Shown: one piece after another, positions 52,304-61,302 of the stretch
Layout: each line of letters starts with the position of its first letter
Numbering within the stretch: position 1 is the stretch's first letter
NCBI GenBank assembly: GCA_963811825.1
Contig: CAWESS010000023.1
Coordinates: 1-64,000 of the forward strand
Source: Fodinibacter sp963811825
GTDB lineage: Bacteria; Actinomycetota; Actinomycetes; Actinomycetales; Dermatophilaceae
DNA: 64,000 bases
Reading direction: 5' to 3'
Program-made: the position numbers and the translations under genes
Notes under the pieces: generated by a model
Seen by the model: only the letters and a program-made list of their open reading frames with translations
Database searches by the model: none
Told to the model about the DNA's origin: nothing

Positions 52304-54866
52304 GTGCTGCGAGCCACCTGGCGCAGTGTCTTCGCGCACAAGCTGCGCCTGTTCCTCAGCGCCTTTGCGGTCATCCTCGGCGTGGCCTTCGTCGCCGGGT
52401 CCTACATCTTCACCGACACCCTCGACCGGGCCTTCACGGGGTTGACCAGTGGTGCCGTCGGCGACGTCATCGTCCAGCCGGGCTCCGGCGACGGTGAGGA
52501 GGGTGGCGGTGGCGGCCCGGTGAGCCAGGGGACCAGCACCGTGCCTGCCGAGCTCGTCGAGCAGCTCGGGGCCGTGCCCGGGGCCGCCCGCGCCGACGGG
52601 CGGGTGTCCAACTTCGGGACGTTCGTCGTCGGCAAGGACGGCAAGCTCATCGGTGGACAGGGCCCTCCCGGCATCGCCGTGAACCGCAGTGAGGGGCCGG
52701 CCGCGAACGGCGTCCCGTCCTCGACGCTGGAGAGCGGGCGCTGGCCGGAGTCGCCGGACGAGGTCGTCCTCGACGTGTCGACCGCCCGCAAGGCCGGCTA
52801 CCTCCTCGGCGAGCAGGTCGCGCTCGTCACCACGAGTGAGGTGCCCCGCATCGAGGCGACGTACGTGGGGACCGCGAGCTTCGGCGGGTCCGCCCTCGTC
52901 GGCGCGAGCGTCGTCATGCTCGAGACCTCGCGCGCCCAGGAGGTCTACCTCGGGGGCGAGGACGCCTTCTCGGCCGTGTGGGTCACGGCCGCGCCGGGCA
53001 CGAGCCAGGACGAGCTGCTCGCGTCGGTGAACGGGATGCTGCCCGAGGGGTTCCGGGCGGTCACCGGGGACGCCACCTCCGAGCGCGCGTCGACCCGGAT
53101 CGACGAGGCCCTGTCGTTCGTCACCACGTTCCTCCTCGTCTTCGCCGGCGTGGCCCTGACCGTCGGGGCGTTCCTCATCGTCAACACCTTCTCGATCCTC
53201 GTCGCCCAGCGCAGCCGCGAGCTCGCGCTCCTGCGGGCCATCGGGGCGAGCCGTCGCCAGGTGGCGCGGTCCGTGCTCGCGGAGGCAGCCGTCGTCGGGC
53301 TCATCGGGTCGGCCATCGGCATCGGCGTCGGGTTCGTGCTCGCGGTGGGCATCAAGCTGCTCTTCAGCCGTGTCGGTCTCGACCTCAGCGCCAACGAGCT
53401 CGTCCTGCGGCCACGGACCGTGGTCGTCGCCCTCGTCGTCGGTCTCCTCGTCACCCTGGCCTCGGCCTACCTGCCGGCTCGGCGCGCCGGGCGCGTACCG
53501 CCGGTCGCCGCGATGCGCGACGACGTCGCCCTCGCCGAGGGGGGTCTGCGATGGCGCCTCGCCGTGGGGGCCGTGCTCCTCGTCGCCGGGATCGCTGCGA
53601 TGGCCGCGGGCCTCGCCGACATCGGGTCGGAGCCGACCTACGTCCTTGGTGCGGGTGCCTTCGGGGTGCTGGTCGGCACGGCGTTGCTGAGCCCGGTCCT
53701 CGGGCGGCCGGTGCTCGCCGGGCTCGGGTGGGCCTACCGGCGCTCCTTCGGGGCCGTCGGCCTGATGGCCGAGCAGAACGCCCGCCGCAACCCGCGGCGC
53801 ACGGCGGCCACGGCATCCGCGCTGATGATCGGTGTGGCTCTCGTGACGATGATGTCGGTGCTCGGGGCGTCGGCCAAGGCCAGCCTGGACCAGACGCTCG
53901 CGGAGGACATCGTCGCCGACTTCGTGGTGTCCAACGCCGTGGGCCAGGCCTTCTCGTCGTCGGTCGCGGACGAGATCGAGGGTGTCGACGGGGTCCAGAC
54001 GGTCGCCCGGGTGCGCGCGGCGCTCCTGCAGATCGACGGCGAGCGAGACTTCGCGTCGGCCGTCGACCCGGATGCCGTGGCGAGCGTCGCCCGCCCCGAG
54101 ATCGTCACCGGGGCACTCGCCGATCTCGACGCGGGCAAGGTGGCGATCTCCAGTGAGCTGGCCGCTGAAGCGAGGGCTGTCGGTCGGTTCGCCCGTGACC
54201 ATCGGGTACGCCGGCGCGACGACCGAGGCGACGGTCGTCGCCACGTATGTCGAGGATGCCGTGCTGCAGTCCGACGTCACGATGTCGCTGGAGGGCTTCG
54301 ACGCGATCGGGGTGCCCCCGACCGATCGCACCGTCTACGTCGTGGCCGAACCCGGCGTCGACCGGGCCGTCCTCGGCGCTGCGCTCTCCGACGTCGTGGC
54401 CGACCTGCCGACGGTCACCGTCAACGACCAGGCGACCTTCGCGGCCGAGCAGCGGGCCCCCATCGACCAGCTGCTCTTCATCGTGTACGCGCTGCTCGGT
54501 CTGGCCGTGGTCATCGCCGTGCTCGGCATCGTCAACACCCTCGCCCTGTCGGTCATCGAGCGGGTGCGTGAGATCGGGCTGTTGCGCGCGGTGGGCCTGA
54601 GCAGGAAGCAGCTGCGCACGATGCTGCGCCTGGAGTCGGTGGCGATCGCCCTGCTCGGGGCCGTGTTGGGCATCGTCCTCGGTCTGGCGTTCGCGCTGGC
54701 GCTGCAGCGATCCCTGGCCGACGACGGCATCGACGTGCTCGCGATCCCCGGCGGCCAGCTCGCCCTCTTCGTCGCGGTGGCCGCACTGGTCGGGGTGCTC
54801 GCTGCCTTGTGGCCGGGACGTCGCGCGGCCCGGCTCGACATCCTTCGGGCGATCGCGAGCGACTGA
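52304..54866 (+). pseudogene. FtsX/MacB-like ABC permease, one frameshift
   Basis: Membrane protein of about 855 residues with two FtsX repeats. The N-terminal anchor (RLFLSAFAVILGVAFVAGSYIF), a large extracellular domain with a Gly-rich linker (GSGDGEEGGGGG), and three hydrophobic segments near residues 270-410 form the first half. A second extracellular region follows. A one-base change near 54170-54178 then shifts the frame; the C-terminal part (VGSPVTIGYAGATTEATVV to ARLDILRAIASD) carries LALSVIERVREIGLLRAVGLSRKQLRTMLRLES, the typical last FtsX block. It is partner to the ATPase upstream, probably a lipoprotein- or peptide-handling exporter. Confidence 0.87.
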
Positions 54867-54891
54867 CACCAACCCGGCGCAGGGCCAGGCG

Positions 54892-55182
54892 TCAGGAGAA
54901 CATCCGGACGGCCTGGGCCTCGGCGTCGGCGTACTGCGTGCCCGCAGCCCCCAGCACCTGTCCGATCGAGTCGAGCGACGTCCGCACCTGCTGCTGCGTG
55001 CCGCGCCACTGGCTCACCACGCCCTGGAACTGCACCGAGGCACTGCCGGTCCAGGCGTCCTGGAGGCCGGTCAGTCGCGCCATCATGGTCGCGACCTGCC
55101 CCTCGATCTCGGCGGAGATCCGGGCGATGTCGCCGGCCGCCGCGGCGATGCGCTCGGTGTCGACGGTGAACTGTGCTGCCAT
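54892..55182 (-). CDS. WXG100-family protein
   Basis: ESAT-6-like protein of 96 residues. The central WxG is AWTGSAS (Trp44-Gly46) between two helices (IAAAAGDIARISAEIEGQVATMMARL and VVSQWRGTQQQVRTSLDSIGQVLGAAG). Such proteins are secreted by type VII systems as helical hairpins. No other type VII component (EccC, EccD, MycP) is present, so it is an orphan whose export genes would lie elsewhere. ATG 55182 has GGGGGA upstream. Confidence 0.93.
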   Translation of the reverse strand: MAAQFTVDTERIAAAAGDIARISAEIEGQVATMMARLTGLQDAWTGSASVQFQGVVSQWRGTQQQVRTSLDSIGQVLGAAGTQYADAEAQAVRMFS

Positions 55183-55296
55183 GGGAATCCCCCTCGTCCT
55201 GGCCGCGCCCCCGTGGTGCGCCCGGTGGATCGAGACTAGGACGACCGGCGAACAGGGCCTGAAAGTTTTCCACAGGACCGGTCGGCCGTCAGCGGC

Positions 55297-56403
55297 TCAG
55301 ACCGGGTCGAGCCCCAGGAGGTCGACCTCGAGCAGGGTGGCGAGGCCGCGGATCTCGCGGTGCACGGCATCCGTCATGGCGGTGGTGGGGGTGACGTCCC
55401 AGTGGAGGGCGTTGACGCGCAGGACCCCGGCCGCGAGGTCGGTGGTGGCGTCGAGCTTGCCGACGAGGCGGTCGCCGTGGAGCACGGGCATGGCCCAGTA
55501 GCCCCACCGCCGTTTCACCGCGGGCTTGTACATCTCGAGCTGGTAGTCGCTCTCGAACACCTCGGCGAGGCGGGTGCGGTCGATGACGAGCCGGTCGAGC
55601 GGCGAGAGCAGCGCGGTCCGGCCACGGAAGGGCCGGCCGAGCTGCTCGGGGTCCACCCGCCACGTCCCGCGGACGCCCTCGATCACCGCAGCCTCCCCGG
55701 CGTCGCGCACGTCGTTGGGCTCGCTCGGGTGTTGCTGTGCCTTGGCGCGAGCGATGCCCAGGGCCCGCAGCCGGCGACGGTCCCGCTCGCGCAGGGCCTC
55801 CTCGAGCGGCACCGTGGGGGTGTCGGGGAAGACTCGCTCGGCGAGGTCCCACAGGCGCTCACGCCCGTCACGGTCGGCGACGGCCACCTCACCGCGGGCC
55901 TCGAGCAGCCCGACGAGCATGCGCACGTTGCGGTCGTCGTTCCAGCCGCTCGACCGCCACGGCACCACGCAGGTGTCGGGCAGGTCGCGCGTGGGCAGCG
56001 GGCCGTCGGAGCGCAGCCGTTCGAGGACGTCGAGGTGGGCGGCGCGGTTGGCGTCGAGCCACTCGACCAGACCCTCCTGCCAGTCGCGCCAGGGCTGCGG
56101 ACCGGGCCAGGCCGCCATCTCCGCCCGGAACAGCGAGAGGTCCTCGGCGGGGCGCAGCAAGCCGCCGAGCTCGACGACCTGACCCGACTCGAGGAGACCG
56201 TCGAGGTCTGCGGGGGAGTAGCCCCGGCCGAGCCGGCTCCACAGCACGATGTCGGCACTCGGTGCGACGTGCGCGGTGAGGTCGAACTGCACGAGCGTCA
56301 GCCGGCGAAGCACCTCGAACGCGTCGGTGGGCCGCGGGGCGTCGAGCAGCTGCGCCCGGACCGCGATGCGGCGGGCGTCGCGACGTGAGAGCTGGTGCAC
56401 CAC
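55297..56403 (-). CDS. Winged-helix DNA-binding protein (YcaQ-like)
   Basis: Cytosolic protein of 368 residues resembling the YcaQ-like winged-helix family, members of which unhook interstrand DNA crosslinks. Seen are the N-terminal ARRIAVRAQLL, ADIVLWSRLGRGYSPADLDGLL, and the conserved C-terminal TALLSPLDRLVIDRTRLAEVFESDYQLEMYKP followed by RRWGYWAMPVLHGDRLVGKLD. GTG 56403 is chosen because TACCAT lies six bases before it. It diverges from the NUDIX gene only 36 bases away, and the two -10 boxes form a mirror image. Confidence 0.88.
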   Translation of the reverse strand: MVHQLSRRDARRIAVRAQLLDAPRPTDAFEVLRRLTLVQFDLTAHVAPSADIVLWSRLGRGYSPADLDGLLESGQVVELGGLLRPAEDLSLFRAEMAAWPGPQPWRDWQEGLVEWLDANRAAHLDVLERLRSDGPLPTRDLPDTCVVPWRSSGWNDDRNVRMLVGLLEARGEVAVADRDGRERLWDLAERVFPDTPTVPLEEALRERDRRRLRALGIARAKAQQHPSEPNDVRDAGEAAVIEGVRGTWRVDPEQLGRPFRGRTALLSPLDRLVIDRTRLAEVFESDYQLEMYKPAVKRRWGYWAMPVLHGDRLVGKLDATTDLAAGVLRVNALHWDVTPTTAMTDAVHREIRGLATLLEVDLLGLDPV

Positions 56404-56439
56404 GTGCCGATGGTACGAGCGCGCACCTACCATCAGGGC
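56404..56439. promoter_or_regulatory. Mirror-image divergent leaderless promoters
   Basis: ATGGTA (56410-56415; TACCAT on the minus strand) and TACCAT (56428-56433) face away from each other, each exactly six bases from a GTG start (56403 minus, 56440 plus). Each gene's -35 region would fall on or beside the other's -10, so simultaneous firing seems unlikely. Confidence 0.65.
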
Positions 56440-57216
56440 GTGGCCATCCTCATCGACCCGCCTCGACCCGAGGCCCACGGCCGCCGGTGGTCACACCTGG
56501 TGAGCGACAGCAGCATCGAGGAGCTGCACGAGTTCGCGCGCACGGCCGGCATCCCGCGCCGGGCCTTCGAGGGGGACCACTACGACATCCCCGAGGAGCG
56601 GTACGCCGCCATCGTCGCCGCCGGTGCCGCCCCCACTCCGGCCCGCGACCTGCTGCGCGCCCTCCAGCGGAGCGGGCTGCGGCTGCAGAAGCGCCGCGGA
56701 GACACGGGGGTGGCCCGGGTGCGCGGCGTCCACTTCGTCGACGGCACGACCGCGGACGTCGACCTCATCGCGTCCGGTCGCGAGGCCGATGCAGGCCGGG
56801 TGTTCGCGGCGATGGCCTTCGTGCGTGACGCCGGTGGCGACCTCGCCATCGTGTTCTCGGTGAGACGCGGCGAGTGGGGCGCCCCCGGGGGGTGGCGCGA
56901 ACCGGGGGAGTCGGTGCGCGAGAACGCTGTTCGTGAGGTCCGCGAGGAGAGTGGGCTGCTCGTCGACCCCGTCGACCTCCGGCCGCTGGGCTACGAGCGG
57001 TTCCACAACCGCTCGACGGGCGGCTTGTGGCACGAGGGCCTGGACCTGCTGCAGGTCTACGAGGTCACCGTTCCCGGCACGCGGCCCTCCTTGCGCCCCG
57101 AGCTCGACGACACCTCGCAGCACCGGTGGGTGACCTGGGCAGAGCTCGAGGCCCTGTGCTCCGAGCAGTTCTGGTGGGCGCTCGTGGCGGCGACGCTCAG
57201 CCCGCGAGCCGGGTGA
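56440..57216 (+). CDS. DUF4031 and NUDIX fusion protein
   Basis: Two-domain protein of 258 residues. Residues 1-80 are DUF4031 (VAILIDPPRPEAHGRRWSHLVSD, FARTAGIPRRAFEGDHYDIPEERYAAIV). Residues 110-250 are a NUDIX hydrolase whose box GGWREPGESVRENAVREVREESG fits the consensus GX5EX7REUXEEXGU. DUF4031 often occurs alone and its function is unknown; the fusion may link a nucleotide or sugar-phosphate cleanup step to it. GTG 56440 has TACCAT six bases upstream. Its end overlaps the HD gene by 20 bases (convergent). Confidence 0.87.
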   Translation: MAILIDPPRPEAHGRRWSHLVSDSSIEELHEFARTAGIPRRAFEGDHYDIPEERYAAIVAAGAAPTPARDLLRALQRSGLRLQKRRGDTGVARVRGVHFVDGTTADVDLIASGREADAGRVFAAMAFVRDAGGDLAIVFSVRRGEWGAPGGWREPGESVRENAVREVREESGLLVDPVDLRPLGYERFHNRSTGGLWHEGLDLLQVYEVTVPGTRPSLRPELDDTSQHRWVTWAELEALCSEQFWWALVAATLSPRAG

Positions 57217-57865
57217 GCTCTCGGGCGAGGTTCTCCCGGGCGGCCGGCTCCCACGCCTTCCGGGCGTGCGTCGTGCGGTAGACGTGGTCCCGCACGAGGA
57301 ACGGACGGAGCACGCCCGACCGCTCGCGGGCGTAGGTCGCCACCGGCACGTGGGCGTACTCCGCGCGCACCTGGGTGCAGTACTCGTCGAACCGCCCGAC
57401 CGGCGCCGCGAGCACCCACAGGTCGGCGTCGTGCAGCACGACCCGCGCGCGGTCCGTGGCGGCCGCGACGCTCAGTCCGTGGTCCCCGGTGTCGAGCACG
57501 GATGCCGTGACGCGGGCTCGCGTGACGGCATCCACTCCCAGCGTGCCGAGGAGACGGTCGGCCAGTGCTGCGCTCTGGGGCTCGTTCTCCGCGGCCGTCG
57601 CGGCGGGCTCCACGACGTACACGGCGTCGTGGAACCAGGCCGCGAGCCCGGCCACGATCCGGTCGTCCGCCGACACCTGCTCCGCGGCGCAGAGCGAGTC
57701 GATGGCGGCGAGCACCTCCGCGAGGTGGGTGGTGCCGTGGTAGCGACGGTGTGCTTCCCCCCAGCGTCCGAGGAGGTCGCGCCCCACGTCGACGACGGCA
57801 CGGCGAGGCGCCTGTGGTGCCGCGGCGGTGCAGTCTGCGAGCCACCGCCGCTCGAGCGCGTGCAT
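57197..57865 (-). CDS. HD-superfamily phosphohydrolase
   Basis: Metal-dependent hydrolase of 222 residues. Metal ligands are in RRYHGTTHLAEVL (His), AWFHDAVYV (HD pair) and VVLHDADLWVLAAP (late Asp). It belongs to predicted HD phosphohydrolases whose substrates may be nucleotides. ATG 57865 gives MHALERRWLADC; a longer open frame upstream lacks family similarity. Its 3' end overlaps the NUDIX gene 3' end by 20 bases. Confidence 0.88.
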   Translation of the reverse strand: MHALERRWLADCTAAAPQAPRRAVVDVGRDLLGRWGEAHRRYHGTTHLAEVLAAIDSLCAAEQVSADDRIVAGLAAWFHDAVYVVEPAATAAENEPQSAALADRLLGTLGVDAVTRARVTASVLDTGDHGLSVAAATDRARVVLHDADLWVLAAPVGRFDEYCTQVRAEYAHVPVATYARERSGVLRPFLVRDHVYRTTHARKAWEPAARENLARELTRLAG

Positions 57866-57897
57866 CGGGCCACTGTGCCACCCCGAGGGCGCCCGCG

Positions 57898-59776
57898 TCA
57901 CGCGGTCAGGCGAGAGCGCTCGTAGGCCTTGGCGTAGAGGCTGCCCATCGCGAGCAGGAGCAGGCCGACGGCGATGAAGGCGACCGAGCGCACGATGCCG
58001 CTGAGCGAGGACAGGTCGTAGAGGAACAGCTTGGCCACGCTCACCCCGGCCAGCACCAAGCCGGTGCGGAGGGTGAGGTCGGCATCGGCAGAGCGCTCGA
58101 GGCCGCGCAGCAGCAGCCAGGCGGCGGCGAGCATCCACGTCACGGTCGCGAGGGCCTGACCGATCGTGAACCCCAGGGCGGGGTCGCCCAGCCGCTCACC
58201 GATCAGGGTTCCGGCTGCGGCCAGGGCCGTTGCCGATGCCCCGAGGGCGAGCACCCAGGCGACGACGCGGACCCCGAGGCGTACCTCGCGACCGATGCCC
58301 CGCTGGTTCGCCATCGCCCAGACGCCCACGGCGACGACCCCTGCGAGGAGGATGCTGTCGAGGAGGGCGACCGCCGTGTCGTCGAAGGGGAGGACGCCGA
58401 CCGCGGGGTCGTCGAAGGCAGTGCCCGTCGACGTGGCGACGGAGAGCGGGTGCTGAACCCAGCCGAGCACCGCGAGTGCGGTGACACCCGGCCGCCAGCG
58501 CGAGGTTGACCCGCGAGCGGGTGGCGCCGGCCACCGTGAGCCCGGCCAGGGCCAGCAGGAGCAGGCCGGTCGTGATGAAGCGCGTGGGGGCGCCCGCCAT
58601 GACGGCCAGCACGGCGAACACGGTGCCGGCTGCGCCGGTGGTGATCACGAGGTGGGCGGCAACGGGGCCGATCGGCCTGCGGCCGAGGGTGGTTGCCGCG
58701 AGGAGCAGCACGGCGGATGCCGTGGCGAGGGTGAGCGTGCGCGCCGGGTCCTCGAGCACGACCGTGGAGGCGATCAGGCCCACGGCGAGCAGGGCAACCG
58801 CCGCCGACGAGGTGGCGTCGCGCGGGTCCCTGCGCACCGAGACGGTCGAGGTGCCCAGGGTCGCGGCGAGGACGACACCGGCGACGACGAGGTGTCCGAG
58901 GTCCTCGGTGCCACCCCACGAGCTGCCTGCCGATGCGACCAGCAGGGCCAGGGTCACGGGGACCACCCGGGCCAGGGTGAGCAGCGGGGTCGTGCGGTTG
59001 CCGCCGGCCCACCACCCGACGACGCAGAGGATGCCGAGGTACGCCGACACGACCCAGCCGCCGCCCTGGGCGACCACGGGGGCGAGGATCGCTGCGCCGA
59101 GCACGACGAGCACGGCCAGCAGCTCGCTGGCCCAGACCCGAGCCAGGTGCAGACCGGCAATGGCCACGGCGGCCGCGAGGGTGAGTCCAGCACCGGCGGG
59201 GATCCAGCCGTAGCCGGTCGTCACCGCGACGACGTCGAGGTAGGCCGTGGCGACACCGGTTGCGACCAGGGCCACCGGAGCGCTCCCGACAGCGCGCTCG
59301 GCCCGCTGGTCGGCCAGGCCGCTCCGCACCCCGAGACCGATGAGGACGGCCGCCAGGGCTGCTCCGGCGGCGACGCGCGCCTCGGGGCCGAACCAGCCCC
59401 GCTGGGCGGCGAGGACGAGGAACATCGCGACGCCGGCCATCGTGATGACTGCTCCCGTGACCGCCAGCACCCTCGTGACGGCACCCTCGCGGCGGTACCA
59501 CGCCGGGGGCGCCGCGACCGGGCCCGTGAGCTGCGGGGACGGTGCGGGCGCGACCGGTGACGGTGCTCGTGTGACCGGTGACGGCGGGAGTGCGACGGGG
59601 CGCGGGGTGGGGGCAGTCACGGGGGCCGGGCGCACGGCATCCGGGATGCTGTGCGGGGTCGCCGCGCGGTCGAGCTCGGTGCGGAGCCGGGCGAGGCCGT
59701 TGCCGACGGCGTACATGCGGGTCATCGCGTCGGCGAAGTCGGACTCGAGCTGCTGGACCTGGGCGCGGGTGCTCAT
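57898..59776 (-). pseudogene. DUF2339 multi-spanning membrane protein, one frameshift
   Basis: Very hydrophobic protein of about 625 residues. The N-terminal 35 residues form a short coiled coil (STRAQVQQLESDFADAMTRMYAVGNGLARLRTELD), a Pro-rich linker to residue 95 follows, then about eighteen membrane segments. The first frame runs to NLALAAG near 58500. One extra base there (GCCGGGTGTCACC) shifts it, and the C-terminal frame begins TALAVLGWVQHPLS and continues to KAYERSRLTA. The joined sequence resembles DUF2339 proteins, whose function is unknown. ATG 59776 is supported by the coiled-coil start. Confidence 0.83.
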
Positions 59777-59845
59777 GGGCGCAAGCCTCGCGGGTGGACG
59801 AGGGCGGCGCCTGAGCACCCCGACTCAACTCGCAGGACCAGGTTC

Positions 59846-59917
59846 GCGGACTCAGGAGCACTCCGCCGACTCAGGGCCCCATACGGCCCTGAGTCGGCGA
59901 AGTGCTCCTGAGCCCGC
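59846..59917 (-). terminator. 33-base-pair hairpin after the HtrA gene
   Basis: Arms at 59846-59878 and 59885-59917 pair with two mismatches around a 6-base loop. They contain CAGGAGCACT and GACTCAGGGCC stretches. It lies 12 bases past the HtrA stop on its strand and 69 bases before the DUF2339 start. The length exceeds an ordinary terminator and resembles the 28-base-pair hairpin near katG. Confidence 0.75.
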
Positions 59918-59929
59918 AGGAGGGTGGGG

Positions 59930-61231
59930 TCAGGAGGTCGACTTGGCCGCGAGCGTCGTCTTGACCTCGACGGTCTTGCCGTCACGCAGGACGGTGAGGG
60001 TGACCTCGTCCCCGGCGCTGCGCTCACGGATGTGGGCCACGAGGGACAGGGCCGACTCGACACGCTCGCCGCCGACGGCGGTCACGACGTCGCCGACCTG
60101 GAGACCGGCGGAGGAGGCGGGGGTGTTCTCGCCGACCGAGGTGATCTCGGCGCCGGTGCGGGTGGCCGACCCGTCGGAGGCCGAACCGTCCTGCGGGGTG
60201 ACCCCGAGGTAGGCGTGCGTCGCGGTGCCCGAGTCGATGAGCTGCTCGGCGATCGAGGTGGCCTCGTTGACCGGGATCGCGAAGCCGATGCCGATGTTGC
60301 CCGACTGGCCCGAGCCGGACCCCAGCGAGGCGATCGAGGAGTTGATGCCGATGAGCTGGCCGCCGGCGTTGACGAGGGCACCACCGCTGTTGCCCGGGTT
60401 GATGGCGGCCGACGTCTGGATGGCGTTGGTCACGACGGGCTCGGTCTGGGACTGGCCCTGGCCGAACTGGTCCTGCTCGCCGCTGCTCTCGCCCTGGGTG
60501 GTGACGGGCCGGTTGAGGGCGCTGACGATGCCCGTGGTCACGGTGCCAGCGAGCCCCAGCGGGTTGCCCACGGCCATGACGGGGTCACCGACGGCGAGGC
60601 CGTCGGAGTCGCCGACGGCGACCGGCGTGAGGTCGCTCGGGTTGTCGGCGATGGTGATGACGGCGAGGTCGGTCGACGGGTCGGTGCCGCGGATCTCGGC
60701 CTTGAACGTGCGCCCGTCGGAGGTCGTCACGGTGAGCTCCTGCGCCCCGGCGACGACGTGGTTGTTGGTGAGGACGTGCCCGGCCGAGTCGATGATGACG
60801 CCCGAACCCTGCCCACCGCCCTGGCTCGAGGTGGCGGTGATCGCCACGACGCTCGGGGAGACCGCGGCAGCGGTGGCGGTCCAGTTCGGGGCGGAGCCGT
60901 CGGCCTGCACGACCGGCGCGGCATCCGTGTCACGGCCCAGGTCCTGGGCGGAGCCGGTGGTCGCGCTCTGGGCGCCGTCCGACCAGATCCGGTCAGCGGC
61001 GATGGTGCCGCCCGAGGCGAGCAGGGCCGCGAGGACGGCGACCGTCGTCAGCTCGGCGACACGGCGACCGCGCTTGGGTCCTCGCGCCGGAGGGGGAGTG
61101 GCGGGCCCGGACGCGGGCGGCCAGGTGGGAACCGGCTCGGTGGGCTGGCCGAAGGATCCGACGGGCCGAGGGTCGGTGGCGGTGCCGCCACGGGGGGCGT
61201 ACCACTGGGGTGCGGGGTTGTGCTCGGTCAT
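59930..61231 (-). CDS. HtrA-like membrane-anchored serine protease with PDZ domain
   Basis: Quality-control protease of 433 residues. A Pro-rich cytosolic N-terminus (1-55) precedes one membrane segment (62-80), so the catalytic part is outside the cell. The triad is His158 in TNNHVV, Asp188 in STDLAVI and Ser282 in NPGNSGGAL; a PDZ domain covers about 325-425 (AGLQVGDVVTAVGGERV). A two-component system on the same strand lies upstream, as in MprAB-PepD of mycobacteria, where envelope stress induces the protease. ATG 61231 has GAAGGAG upstream. Confidence 0.94.
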   Translation of the reverse strand: MTEHNPAPQWYAPRGGTATDPRPVGSFGQPTEPVPTWPPASGPATPPPARGPKRGRRVAELTTVAVLAALLASGGTIAADRIWSDGAQSATTGSAQDLGRDTDAAPVVQADGSAPNWTATAAAVSPSVVAITATSSQGGGQGSGVIIDSAGHVLTNNHVVAGAQELTVTTSDGRTFKAEIRGTDPSTDLAVITIADNPSDLTPVAVGDSDGLAVGDPVMAVGNPLGLAGTVTTGIVSALNRPVTTQGESSGEQDQFGQGQSQTEPVVTNAIQTSAAINPGNSGGALVNAGGQLIGINSSIASLGSGSGQSGNIGIGFAIPVNEATSIAEQLIDSGTATHAYLGVTPQDGSASDGSATRTGAEITSVGENTPASSAGLQVGDVVTAVGGERVESALSLVAHIRERSAGDEVTLTVLRDGKTVEVKTTLAAKSTS

Positions 61232-61255
61232 GACGAACGCTCCTTCGGGCGGGGG

Positions 61256-61276
61256 TGACTGGCTTGGGTCCAGTCA
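61256..61276 (-). promoter_or_regulatory. Inverted repeat upstream of the HtrA gene
   Basis: TGACTGG (61256-61262) and CCAGTCA (61270-61276) form a perfect 7-base dyad with a 7-base spacer, 25 bases upstream of the HtrA ATG. It may be bound by the response regulator encoded upstream, or be a weak hairpin after the histidine kinase gene. Confidence 0.4.
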
Positions 61277-61302
61277 ATCCCGCTGACATGCAAGCGAACT
61301 GA

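Noticed and set aside
51401..54331. 976-codon frame opposite the MacB-type ABC genes
   Set aside because: Low-complexity acidic composition with many Asp/Gly/His runs typical of a shadow frame; the plus-strand genes carry all ABC motifs.
54892..55182. A type VII secretion locus
   Set aside because: Only the WXG100 protein is present; no ATPase, membrane core or protease gene is seen.
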